Shown here: positions 27,747 through 37,870 of the stretch, piece after piece
Position numbering within the stretch: position 1 is the stretch's first letter
Layout: the number at the start of each line of letters is the position of its first letter
NCBI RefSeq assembly: GCF_003475325.1
Contig: NZ_QRQC01000013.1
Span: forward strand, 1-64,000
Length of the DNA: 64,000 nt
Reading direction: 5' to 3'
Source: Collinsella sp. AF33-16
GTDB lineage: Bacteria > Actinomycetota > Coriobacteriia > Coriobacteriales > Coriobacteriaceae
Position numbers and translations under genes: made by a program
Notes under the pieces: model-generated
Told to the model about the DNA's origin: nothing
Seen by the model: the letters and a program-made list of their open reading frames with translations, nothing else
Databases searched by the model: none

Positions 27747-28394
27747 TTATTTCGATGGGGGCCAGGTTATCTCATCGTCAAATAGCCAAGTGCGTGCTGA
27801 GCCGCTGTCGCGCGCTGTCTGCGGATCGGGCTCGCAGGTTTGTTCGTAGGCATCCTCGGTACACCGATCCATAAAATCGACGACTGCCGTCTGGTCGCCT
27901 TCCATGACGTAGATCACGTTGCCATCCGAGATATAGACTCCCGGCCCTTCGTTGTCCACGTAGCCGGGGTCGTATGAAACGTTGCACAGTCTGCTCCCGT
28001 TTGCCGCATCGAGTTCAAGGGTCGAATAATACCCGCCATTCATTTGGCCTTTCTTGGCTCGATATATTGCGGCGCCGTACCATCGCTTAAACGTCTTGCC
28101 TTTGAGTAAACTGGTTGCCTTGCCGATAAGCTGCTCATTTTGGGTATAGCGCGTGGCTCCAAGTTCGATTCGGGGATAGTTGCTGACCCCAAGCGCTGCG
28201 GGCGTACCGTCGAAATCGACGGTGATTGAATCGGGTTTGACGATATCGGTGAGGATTTCGATGGGATAGCTTATGGTTTCAACCGCCGCCTGCGTCGCCG
28301 AGGCAGGGAGAAATGCGAGATAGATAATGCCTACGCCGACTGCGGCAATCGCAAACGCTAAGACGAGCAGGCCGATATAGGTGGAGCGTTTCAC
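27747..28394 (-). CDS. Membrane-anchored extracytoplasmic protein, unknown function
   Basis: 215-aa protein with one N-terminal membrane helix (YIGLLVLAFAIAAVGVGIIY) and a long exported domain. Two Cys pairs (RLCNVS; RCTEDAYEQTCEPD). GTG 28394 is preferred because GCGAGG lies 8 nt upstream; ATG 28421 lacks a site. No recognised family. Topology and length resemble the protein at 30424-31092, suggesting two members of a local accessory set. Confidence 0.7.
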   Translation of the reverse strand: MKRSTYIGLLVLAFAIAAVGVGIIYLAFLPASATQAAVETISYPIEILTDIVKPDSITVDFDGTPAALGVSNYPRIELGATRYTQNEQLIGKATSLLKGKTFKRWYGAAIYRAKKGQMNGGYYSTLELDAANGSRLCNVSYDPGYVDNEGPGVYISDGNVIYVMEGDQTAVVDFMDRCTEDAYEQTCEPDPQTARDSGSARTWLFDDEITWPPSK

Positions 28395-28579
28395 GGCGGG
28401 TACCTCGCAAACAGCATGCATTCATTAAGATAAGTGATACCAGCTTACGACAATATTCAAAAGAAAGCGACCGCCCGGAATGAGAGGGCTAAAAGGCCCT
28501 ATTGGGCTTCGATTTGGGATCGCTAAACGTAGACTGGGCTTGATGCCGCCTCTTTTAATCGGGGCTGATTCTTCTCTGG

Positions 28580-28614
28580 ACCACCACAAAGGGGACAGGC
28601 GCCTTTGTGGTGGT
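28580..28614. repeat. CCACCACAAAGG palindrome, copy 2
   Basis: ACCACCACAAAGG (28580-28592) and exact complement CCTTTGTGGTGGT (28602-28614) around gggacaggcg-type spacer. Confidence 0.8.
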
Positions 28615-28621
28615 TTCATTG

Positions 28622-28836
28622 GTCTCAATCTGTAACAGCTGGGCTGCAAAAAGCGGGTTTGGTGTTACAGGTTGAGATTTTCGGACGGGGCTCCGCGGTT
28701 AATCTCGATCTGTAACATCTGGACCCCAATTTGCCGAGTAGTTGTTACAGATTGAGACAAACGGTTGCCGTCGATCGCTTCATCTAAATCTGTAACACCT
28801 GGGACCGAAAAGGGCCGCTGGATGTTACAGGTTGAG
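28622..28836. repeat. Three tandem TCTGTAACA...TGTTACAG palindromes
   Basis: Each unit has the form TCTCAATCTGTAACA - about 30 nt - TGTTACAGRTTGAGA. Three units follow one another with GC-rich spacers ('cggggctccgcg'). Two further units occur at 31258-31396. Confidence 0.85.
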
Positions 28837-28857
28837 ACAGCGGGGTGTGTTGGAGCG

Positions 28858-28891
28858 AAAACCACCACAAAGGCCCCTTGCGGTGGTTTTT
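28858..28891. repeat. CCACCACAAAGG palindrome, copy 3 (diverged)
   Basis: AAAACCACCACAAAGG, ccc, CTTGCGGTGGTTTTT. The flanking A and T runs make it look like a bidirectional terminator. Confidence 0.7.
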
Positions 28892-28985
28892 GAGGGGCCA
28901 AATGTTTTCCTGTTAGAGTCCAACGCGGACTGTTGGCACCTTTAGTTGTTAGCGGCGGGAAACGGCCGCATGATTAAATAGTTGA

Positions 28986-29029
28986 ACTATTCTCACTACT
29001 TTCACTATTTGCACTATTGATACTATAAT
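28986..29029 (+). promoter_or_regulatory. Promoter with five ACTA repeats at 9-bp period
   Basis: ACTA occurs at 28986, 28995, 29004, 29013 and 29022, exactly 9 bp apart. The last copy is part of the -10 box TATAAT (29024-29029) of the AAA ATPase gene. The first copy is preceded by an inverted half-site AATAGT (28976-28982 region). The regular phasing suggests a direct-repeat operator. Confidence 0.65.
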
Positions 29030-29062
29030 CACGATAACGACGACAGTAGGAAGGTGGGGACA

Positions 29063-30178
29063 TTGAAGCGCACGATAATCAACCCGTTTAAGCCGACCGC
29101 TGGCGCTGAACCTCCGGTCCTTATCGGACGCGAGCGGGTTATTGATGATTTTAGGGACGGCATCGAAGAAGGCGTGGGCGCCCCCGGAAGGCTCATGCGC
29201 ATTACCGGCCCGCGCGGGTCGGGCAAGACGGCGCTGTTGACAGAGCTCGGCGATATTGCGAAGTCGTATGGTTGGCGCGTGGTTGACGTGACTGCGGCGG
29301 GCAGTATCGTCGACGCCATTCAACATGAGCTCGCACGCACCTCGGACAATACCGAGCTTCATTTAGAAGCAAGTCTTGGTGTGGTGAAAGCGGGCGTATC
29401 TAAGTCCTTGACCGGGCCTGAGACGTTGCGGGGCGTCTTGACGAGCGTGGCGTCGCGGGAAACGCAACATGGTGCCGGTCTGCTGGTGACGGTCGATGAA
29501 ATACAGGATGCGGATGCTGATGACGTGCGGCTCGTTGCAGCGGCCGTGCAGCACCTTATCCGCGAACGCAAGAATATCGCGTTTGTATTTGCTGGCTTGA
29601 CCATGGGCGTAATGGACCTCATCAACGGCCGTGCCCTTACATTTCTACAACGAGCTAAGGCTGAGGAGCTCGCCTCGATTCCGCTGTCGGATGTTTCGGA
29701 TTCGATGGCTTCAACCGTGGAAGGTGCCGGTTTGCACTTGGATGGCAAGGCGCTTGAAATGACGGCTTGTGCTACGAGGGGATATGCGTATCTCGTGCAA
29801 CTCGTGGGCTATCGCGTATTCGCGAATGCGCGCAGGCATGCCGACCGCGATGCGTCGATTTCACTTGAGGATGCCCAGAAGGGCATTGAAGATGCGTATG
29901 GGGAGTTTGAGGGCTCCGTGCTCGACGTTGCCCTTGCCGATTTGCCGCTTCGCGCGATTGAGTACCTCATTGCCATGGCCAAGCATGAGGGGAATGTGCC
30001 GACCAAAGAGATCGCAGCGGGGCTCTCCTTGCCCCCTGCGAGCCTGACAGCGACACGACGGCAACTTATCAAGGCACAGGTTATCGATGCGCCCTCACGT
30101 GGCATGGTGAGGTTCTCGATTCCATTGCTGCGCGAATATCTGCTTAAGAGCTCGAATGAAATCCTATCAAGATATTGA
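29063..30178 (+). CDS. AAA ATPase (ORC/Cdc6-type or archaeal-ATPase-like), unknown role
   Basis: 371-aa P-loop ATPase: Walker A ITGPRGSGKTALL (about residue 46), Walker B LLVTVDEIQDAD, sensor-1 FVFAGLTMG, and a C-terminal winged-helix (EGNVPTKEIAAGLSLPPASL). Such stand-alone ATPases are often linked to mobile elements or stress and defence loci; function is not known. Start codon is GTG 29054 or TTG 29063; AGGAAGG is 8 nt before TTG 29063 and too close to the GTG. It lies between repeat arrays and is AT-richer than the core genes around it. Confidence 0.8.
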   Translation: MKRTIINPFKPTAGAEPPVLIGRERVIDDFRDGIEEGVGAPGRLMRITGPRGSGKTALLTELGDIAKSYGWRVVDVTAAGSIVDAIQHELARTSDNTELHLEASLGVVKAGVSKSLTGPETLRGVLTSVASRETQHGAGLLVTVDEIQDADADDVRLVAAAVQHLIRERKNIAFVFAGLTMGVMDLINGRALTFLQRAKAEELASIPLSDVSDSMASTVEGAGLHLDGKALEMTACATRGYAYLVQLVGYRVFANARRHADRDASISLEDAQKGIEDAYGEFEGSVLDVALADLPLRAIEYLIAMAKHEGNVPTKEIAAGLSLPPASLTATRRQLIKAQVIDAPSRGMVRFSIPLLREYLLKSSNEILSRY

Positions 30179-30266
30179 TATTTGTCGGATAGCTTGAAGG
30201 GGCCAAAAGCCAACGTCAGAGACTAAAAACGGCCTTCAACGCCGGCGATTGGTCCCTGCCAACCCA

Positions 30267-30305
30267 AAGAAGCCGCCGCAGGGATGGTTCCTGCGGCGGC
30301 TTCTT
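30267..30305 (+). terminator. Terminator of AAA ATPase gene
   Basis: AAGAAGCCGCCGCAGG (30267-30282) and exact complement CCTGCGGCGGCTTCTT (30290-30305) with a 7-nt loop. Confidence 0.8.
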
Positions 30306-30334
30306 GCATCGTAGGGCGGAAATGATCGCCGAAA

Positions 30335-30369
30335 ACCACCACAAAGGGGACGGGCACCTTTGTGGTGGT
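30335..30369. repeat. CCACCACAAAGG palindrome, copy 4
   Basis: ACCACCACAAAGG (30335-30347) and CCTTTGTGGTGGT (30357-30369), perfect 13-bp arms. Confidence 0.8.
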
Positions 30370-30423
30370 GGGGAGCGAGCTCGATGTCGCCGTTCGGGTT
30401 GAGCAACATTTCAATGAAAACCT

Positions 30424-31092
30424 CTACAGGATTTCGTCCGGGCTGGCGGATTTGGTCGTTTTGGGGATGCCGAGTTTGGACGATGCGAAATCGTCAACAT
30501 TGTCCTTGATTCCATCTTTAGTGAAGACGGTGACCGTATAGGTGCTGTGCCCAAATTCGCTTTTGTCGCGTATCGCCCAGGCCTGCCAGTAGGCAGCTCT
30601 GCCTCGCTCTCTGATTTTTCCTATGCGGCGGAGTTCTGTTCGCTTTAATTTCTGGTCGCTGTCGACGGTTCGGCCGACCTCATCGGTGAGCCCGCACTGT
30701 TCAAGCAGTTTGTCGAGGACTTGGTTCATGTGACGCTCATCGGTGTTTGGAGCATAGTCGTAAGCGAGGGTGATGGAGGCAAGGGGTTGGTCATCGATCA
30801 GATAGTTCATCGCTTGAGGTTCAAGGTTGAAGTAGGGAGAACGTCCGTCGACCTGACCGAGCAGCGGCAGCTTTGACCGCCAAAGCCCGGTGGGAATTGC
30901 ATCTTCGTAGAGCACACCGCGGCAGATAAAGGAGAGCGAGGTGGCACGCGAGCCGGCGTCGACCATCCCGCACAAATCGAAGGGCGAGGCGATACCCAGG
31001 GAAAAGGGTGTGACGACGATAAGAAAGAGCATCACGATGGGTATGGCGAGAATGGCAATGACGTTGCGAGCAGTAGAATAAGACGACTTCAT
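30424..31092 (-). CDS. Membrane-anchored extracytoplasmic protein, unknown function
   Basis: 222-aa protein with an N-terminal membrane helix (VIAILAIPIVMLFLIVVTPF) and an exported domain containing three Cys (DLCGM, FICRG, EQCGL). No recognised family. AAGGAG precedes ATG 31092. Comparable in size and layout to the 27747-28394 gene. Lies in the repeat-rich accessory patch. Confidence 0.75.
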   Translation of the reverse strand: MKSSYSTARNVIAILAIPIVMLFLIVVTPFSLGIASPFDLCGMVDAGSRATSLSFICRGVLYEDAIPTGLWRSKLPLLGQVDGRSPYFNLEPQAMNYLIDDQPLASITLAYDYAPNTDERHMNQVLDKLLEQCGLTDEVGRTVDSDQKLKRTELRRIGKIRERGRAAYWQAWAIRDKSEFGHSTYTVTVFTKDGIKDNVDDFASSKLGIPKTTKSASPDEIL

Positions 31093-31216
31093 ATCTGCTC
31101 CTTGAGACGAAGAGCTATCAAGAACGAGAGAAATGAATATGCTTTAATCACAGTTCATTTTAACCTCAATACGAGCAGGAATAACGGATATTAGGAGCGA
31201 GCTCGATGTTGATGTG

Positions 31217-31253
31217 GACCAACACAAAGGTGCCTGTCCCCTTTGTGGTGGTT
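31217..31253. repeat. CCACCACAAAGG palindrome, copy 5
   Basis: GACCAACACAAAGG (31217-31230) and CCTTTGTGGTGGTTC (31240-31254 region); one base differs from the perfect palindrome. Confidence 0.75.
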
Positions 31254-31257
31254 CCGT

Positions 31258-31396
31258 TTGTCTCGATCTGTAACAGCTGGGCTGTTAAAAGCGGGCCTGG
31301 TGTTACAGATTGAGATTTTTGGGCGGGGCTCCGCGCTCCATCTCAATCTGTAACACCTGGGACCGAAAAGGGCTGCCAGATGTTACAGATTGAGAC
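31258..31396. repeat. Two tandem TCTGTAACA...TGTTACAG palindromes
   Basis: Same units as 28622-28836: TCTCGATCTGTAACA..TGTTACAGATTGAGA, then TCTCAATCTGTAACA..TGTTACAGATTGAGA, separated by the same 'cggggctccgcg' spacer. Confidence 0.85.
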
Positions 31397-31457
31397 AGTT
31401 GGGTTCCACGGTCGCGCCGGACCGACACTCTCAAGTCCTATCTCTCAATCACTCAGA

Positions 31458-31484
31458 AAATCTTATATATAGAGACTTAGATTT
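31458..31484 (+). promoter_or_regulatory. 27-bp heat-shock operator/promoter element, clpB copy
   Basis: AAATCTTATAT-N6-ACTTAGATTT, 89 bp before the clpB ATG. Identical in all fixed positions and spacing to 20530-20556. A TATAAG -10-like box follows at 31488-31493. Confidence 0.75.
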
Positions 31485-31573
31485 GTGTATAAGATCGCGT
31501 AAAGCTGGCAACAATACTTCTCGAACAACGTGAAGCCGCCCCGTAGGGCGGCCGCCCCAAGAGAGGTGATTCC

Positions 31574-34201
<2,628 letters not shown>

Positions 34202-34246
34202 ATTTTTGGGATATGCCTTAAAATCTACCAGCCGTCTCTAAACGCC

Positions 34247-34282
34247 AAGGGCGGCGGATCCATTGGGTCCGCCGCCCTTTTT
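34247..34282 (+). terminator. Terminator of clpB
   Basis: AAGGGCGGCGGATCC and GGGTCCGCCGCCCTT form a 15-bp stem (one wobble), followed by TTTTTC. Confidence 0.9.
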
Positions 34283-34332
34283 CGTGCGACAATCGATGAT
34301 GCCGAACGGATGCGATGTAAGGAGCTATGCAG

Positions 34333-34506
34333 ATGAAAGACGAGATCAAGACAAGCGCGCCGGCGCCCAGGCCCACGTCCAAGCCGGCGCCCAAGCCGCG
34401 CGACCCCTACATCCGTGCCGAGAACGAGGACGATGACGGCTACGATCCCTACAGCGATCGCCGCCCCGAGCGCGAGCCCCTCTTCGAAGCTGACCCCTGG
34501 CGTTAA
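34333..34506 (+). CDS. Small Pro-rich acidic protein, 57 aa
   Basis: MKDEIKTSAPAPRPTSKP then APKPRDPYIRAENEDDD and a tail ending PLFEADPWR. A Pro/Lys-rich first half and Asp/Glu-rich second half suggest a disordered protein. TAAGGAG lies 8 nt before ATG 34333; an in-frame ATG at 34327 is too close to it. No known family; the codon pattern matches genomic genes better than the opposite-strand frame. Confidence 0.6.
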   Translation: MKDEIKTSAPAPRPTSKPAPKPRDPYIRAENEDDDGYDPYSDRRPEREPLFEADPWR

Positions 34507-34645
34507 GTAGCTCATTTGGGACGGGGCTTTTTTAGCTACTTTGTTTTCGGCTAGAGGCGTTCATGCCTGCCCCCCTCGGCCGCTCGATATCCTCCGGGAG
34601 GGGCCACTAATAGAAAACTTGCTTATCCATTAATCAAGATACGCA

Positions 34646-34707
34646 CAATCTTGCTCTCCTGCTAATCAAGAATCGTTATAATCTTGATTAGCAGGAGAGC
34701 AAGATTG
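34646..34707 (+). promoter_or_regulatory. 26-bp perfect inverted repeat with promoter in the loop
   Basis: Left arm 34646-34671 starts CAATCTTGCTCTCC; right arm 34682-34707 is its exact complement, ending GCAAGATTG. The 10-nt loop begins the -10 box TATAAT (34677-34682) of the downstream ATPase gene. A further TAATCAAGAT half-site lies at 34631-34640. Confidence 0.8.
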
Positions 34708-34714
34708 GAGAATT

Positions 34715-36067
34715 ATGGCATTCAACGACTTGGTGGCTCAAAAAATAAAGGACTTTGAGCAACAGGGGATTCCGCAGGTCTTTGAGCGCGACCTTGATCT
34801 GGGCAACCCGCAGGAGCCAAAGCGCGACAACATCGTATATGTGATTGTGGGCGCCCGTCGTTGTGGAAAGACGTATCGCCTGTATCAGGAGATGCGGCGG
34901 CTTCAGGGCCAAGGCGTCGAGCTTGACCGGATGCTATATTTCAATTTTGAGGATGAGCGCTTGCGTCCGTATGAGCCATCGCTACTAGCGGACGTGCTCG
35001 ATACATTCTATGCACTATATCCTGCTGCTCGAGGCGAGGGCGCCTACCTTTTCTTTGACGAGATCCAGGAAATACCCGAATGGGGTGCGTTTCTGCGACG
35101 CGTGGTCGATACGGAGAAGGCGACCGTTTACGTGACGGGATCTTCTTCTAAGATGCTGTCCTCAGAACTTAAGAGCGAGTTCAGGGGCCGTTCTCTTGTG
35201 CGAGAGCTTTTTCCGTTGAGTTTTTCGGAATACGTCCGATATAAGACGGGGAGCGTTCCTGAGTCGAACGCGCCCTTCTCCTCAAGCGCTGCAGCGTTGC
35301 TCCGACACCATCTGGTCGGATATCTCGAGCGAGGGGGATTCATCGCGACACTTGAGCAGACGCCCGCAGACGCGATTCAGCTGCTACAGGAATATGCGTC
35401 GCGAACGGTCGCTATGGACGTTGTGGAGCGTTACGACGTCAAGAGCCCTCGTTTGGCCTCACTGTTTCTGACGCGGTGTATGGCATCTTCGGGACGAGAG
35501 CTGTCGGTGAACAAGGTGTACAACGAGTTCAAGAGCAGGCAGATACCCGTCAGTCGTAATTCGCTCAGCGACTTACTTGAGTATTACGAGGACGCCTACC
35601 TGCTGTTTTCTGTGCCGGAGTTTACGCGTTCACTTGCAAATAATACGCGGTCTGCGTCTAAAGTCTACGCTGTCGATCCTGCGATGTTTGGAGCATTCTC
35701 TCCCGCATCGGCATTGGACCAGGGCCAGAGGCTCGAGACTGCGGTGTTCAATGCGCTCAGAAGAAGGACTCCTGCGGTGCGGGTCGGTTCGGTCTGCCGC
35801 CTACTGGTCAAGGAGAAGAATAAAAGCCATGAGGTTGACTTTGTGGCTGGGGATGCACTTCTCATGCAGGCTTATAGCCTGACTCAGGTGAGTGTGGATA
35901 TGGCAAGCGAGAAAACGCGCGAACGCGAAATTGCAGCCCTCGATGCCTCGATGGCCCAGTTTGATCTTGGCGAGTCGGTAATCGTTACTATGGATGAACA
36001 GGCCGATATTCCATGTGAACACGGTGTGGTACACGCTGTGCCCGCATGGAAGTGGCTCCTTGCCTAA
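34715..36067 (+). CDS. ATP-binding protein, AAA_14/DUF4143 family
   Basis: 450-aa ATPase with Walker A VGARRCGKTYRLYQE, Walker B AYLFFDEIQEIPEW, sensor VYVTGSSSKML, arginine motif FRGRSLVRELFPLSFSEY, and a C-terminal nuclease-like DUF4143 domain (KSHEVDFVAGDALLMQ resembles a PD-(D/E)xK core). These proteins are common in gut bacteria and of unknown function; a role in mobile-element or toxin-antitoxin-like control has been suggested by context. Promoter lies in a long palindrome, so autoregulation is likely. Confidence 0.88.
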   Translation: MAFNDLVAQKIKDFEQQGIPQVFERDLDLGNPQEPKRDNIVYVIVGARRCGKTYRLYQEMRRLQGQGVELDRMLYFNFEDERLRPYEPSLLADVLDTFYALYPAARGEGAYLFFDEIQEIPEWGAFLRRVVDTEKATVYVTGSSSKMLSSELKSEFRGRSLVRELFPLSFSEYVRYKTGSVPESNAPFSSSAAALLRHHLVGYLERGGFIATLEQTPADAIQLLQEYASRTVAMDVVERYDVKSPRLASLFLTRCMASSGRELSVNKVYNEFKSRQIPVSRNSLSDLLEYYEDAYLLFSVPEFTRSLANNTRSASKVYAVDPAMFGAFSPASALDQGQRLETAVFNALRRRTPAVRVGSVCRLLVKEKNKSHEVDFVAGDALLMQAYSLTQVSVDMASEKTREREIAALDASMAQFDLGESVIVTMDEQADIPCEHGVVHAVPAWKWLLA

Positions 36068-36083
36068 TCATCTACGGATCTGT

Positions 36084-36105
36084 GGGGCCAGGACCTCCTG
36101 GCCCC
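36084..36105. terminator. Hairpin terminator between convergent genes
   Basis: GGGGCCAGG (36084-36092), loop acct, CCTGGCCCC (36097-36105). Confidence 0.7.
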
Positions 36106-36140
36106 TTCATCACGGTTGGGGAGTACCATGATGCGCCCGG

Positions 36141-37628
36141 CTAGTCCTGGGCCTTGATGCTCGGCAGCAGAATCTGGGCGATGTAGTCGCATTCGAGCTT
36201 GGTGGCAGCGTCGGCCTTGCCGTCTTTGCCGACCAGCACGCTCTTGATCTGGCTGTAGGTGTAGCGGTTGCCGGTCGTAAGCTCGACAAGCTCAATGGCT
36301 GTGTCCATGGGATAGGTCGACACGGGGTTCTGCGTGCGCCCGTTGATGGTCTGGGGCACCACGTACGGATAGACGGGGCCGCTGGCGTAGACGGTATAAC
36401 CGTTGCCTAGATTGGCCGCACCCAAAACCGTATCGCCCTCATCGGGCGTAAAGCTCTCGCCCTCGCGCACCGCGACGAGCGTCACAATCGGCGTATCGCT
36501 GTCGCCGGCAAGATAGATGCATAGCGTGCTGCCATTTTGCCAAGTCTCGACCTTGCCGTACCATTCGACGGGGATATCGAGCTGGTAGAGGTCGGTTGCC
36601 TTGTGACGGGCGTCGGCATCACGGGCTGCCTGTGCCTTTTGCGCGCTCACGGCATTGACGGCGGCGTCGCGCCGCGCGGTTGCCGCCTGCTGGAGCACCT
36701 TGGCGGTGGCGGCGGAGCTCGCGCCGCCTTCCTCGGCATACTTGGCGGCGGCGTCGATCTGGTCGTTGGTTACCGTGTCGGCCGAAGGCACCTTGAGTTT
36801 AAAGGCAGCCTGGGCACTTAAATCCTGTCCATCGCTCTTAACGGTGACCTGCGTCTTGGTGGTCGGGACGGTATAGATGGTGCCGTCGGCCGCGATGGGG
36901 GAGGCAGCGATGGAGAGCGTGTAATCGCCGGGCAGCAGTTTGATGCCGCGGCCGTGCTCGTCAACGTAGAGCGTTTCGCTCACAGAAGAGCCGTCGGAGT
37001 CCTGGCCACTCACCTGCACGGGGATCTTTGAGCCGGTGGAGCAGTCGAGTCCCGCGGCATGTACGCCAATTTGCACCGACATCATGGTATGGGCGTTTGC
37101 GGCAACTACGGCGGCCTGCTCTTGCTGGTATCCGTTCCAAGCCGCATAGCCCGCGCCGCCGGCGACGAGCGCGACGGCCACGACACCGGCGACCATCAGA
37201 TTGCGGCGCTTGGGCGACATCTTACGATGACGAACCTCGGCTTCGTGTGCCGAGGGAGCGGACGGCAGGGGAATATCTCCCATGGCGATGGTCTCGTCGA
37301 CGACTGGCGCAGAGCCCAAGCCGGGGAGCTCGCGGGTGAGCGATTCGTCGACGGGCAAGTCGCCAAGCAGGGAGGTCTCATCTCCCGCGTTGGGTTCCGG
37401 TTGGCCATTGCCCTCGTCATCGCCTTTTTCGACATCGGCTTCATCGCGAGCATCCTCGACGTCGTCGCCCGTATCCGGTATGCCATCGCCCGCCGCGTCC
37501 TGCATGTCGACGATTGTCTCGTCAAACGCAACTTCGTCCAGCGAAAACCGGTCTAGGCTCTCCAAGGCCTCGGCGCACGCCGCTGCATCTTGGGCCGCGT
37601 CCTCTTGGCCCCTCGTCTCATTTTCCAT
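36141..37628 (-). CDS. Anchored protein with long acidic cytoplasmic N-terminus
   Basis: 495-aa protein. Residues 1-135 are acidic and Pro/Asp-rich (likely disordered), then KMSPKRRN, a single membrane helix at about 145-165 (MVAGVVAVALVAGGAGYAAW), then an extracytoplasmic part with a beta domain (about 185-265), an Ala-rich helical stretch (about 300-345) and a C-terminal domain with a WYGKVETWQNGSTLCIYL segment. The layout resembles regulators or substrates of Ser/Thr kinase signalling, but no family is recognised. Confidence 0.75.
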   Translation of the reverse strand: MENETRGQEDAAQDAAACAEALESLDRFSLDEVAFDETIVDMQDAAGDGIPDTGDDVEDARDEADVEKGDDEGNGQPEPNAGDETSLLGDLPVDESLTRELPGLGSAPVVDETIAMGDIPLPSAPSAHEAEVRHRKMSPKRRNLMVAGVVAVALVAGGAGYAAWNGYQQEQAAVVAANAHTMMSVQIGVHAAGLDCSTGSKIPVQVSGQDSDGSSVSETLYVDEHGRGIKLLPGDYTLSIAASPIAADGTIYTVPTTKTQVTVKSDGQDLSAQAAFKLKVPSADTVTNDQIDAAAKYAEEGGASSAATAKVLQQAATARRDAAVNAVSAQKAQAARDADARHKATDLYQLDIPVEWYGKVETWQNGSTLCIYLAGDSDTPIVTLVAVREGESFTPDEGDTVLGAANLGNGYTVYASGPVYPYVVPQTINGRTQNPVSTYPMDTAIELVELTTGNRYTYSQIKSVLVGKDGKADAATKLECDYIAQILLPSIKAQD

Positions 37629-37766
37629 ATATCCCCCAAGCTCAATATCGGGACAACAATGTACCCAAAATTAAGGTCACATAGAGCTGGCGTGCAGTCG
37701 GAAATTCGATTTTATCTGCGCGATACATTGTGAATATGTGCATGAATGCACGCGCGACAGCAAAAA

Positions 37767-37801
37767 GCCCCCGGAAAGCAAACGAATTGCTTTCCGGGGG
37801 C
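37767..37801 (-). terminator. Terminator of the 37871-38878 gene
   Basis: GCCCCCGGAAAGCAA pairs perfectly with TTGCTTTCCGGGGGC; on the minus strand TTTTTG follows. Confidence 0.9.
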
Positions 37802-37870
37802 TGCGCATAACGCGAGATTACGGAGCCAAAGAGACGCGCCTGCATCCAAATGCGGACGGCAGCGAGCGCG

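Larger units (their letters stand above)
28395..28985. other. Intergenic repeat-rich tract
   Basis: About 590 bp without a gene. Filled by a CTTGATGCCGCCTC block (28538-28592), a CCACCACAAAGG palindrome (28580-28614), three TCTGTAACA palindromes (28622-28836) and another CCACC/GGTGG palindrome (28858-28891). Confidence 0.75.
31093..31457. other. Intergenic repeat-rich region upstream of clpB
   Basis: No gene seen. Contains CCACAAAGG palindrome copy 5 (31217-31253) and two TCTGTAACA palindromes (31258-31396). Confidence 0.7.

Noticed and set aside
28986..29029. Iteron-type replication origin
   Set aside because: Five 9-bp-spaced ACTA repeats recall iterons, but they run into a -10 box and the downstream ATPase lacks a Rep-type domain; a promoter operator is simpler.
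27675..31396. Possible CRISPR array from the regularly repeated palindromes
   Set aside because: Repeats are palindromic pairs of variable spacing with related, not unique, spacers, and no cas genes are present.
34225..34515. 96-aa minus-strand frame after clpB
   Set aside because: It reads through the clpB terminator hairpin and covers the better-supported 57-aa plus-strand gene.
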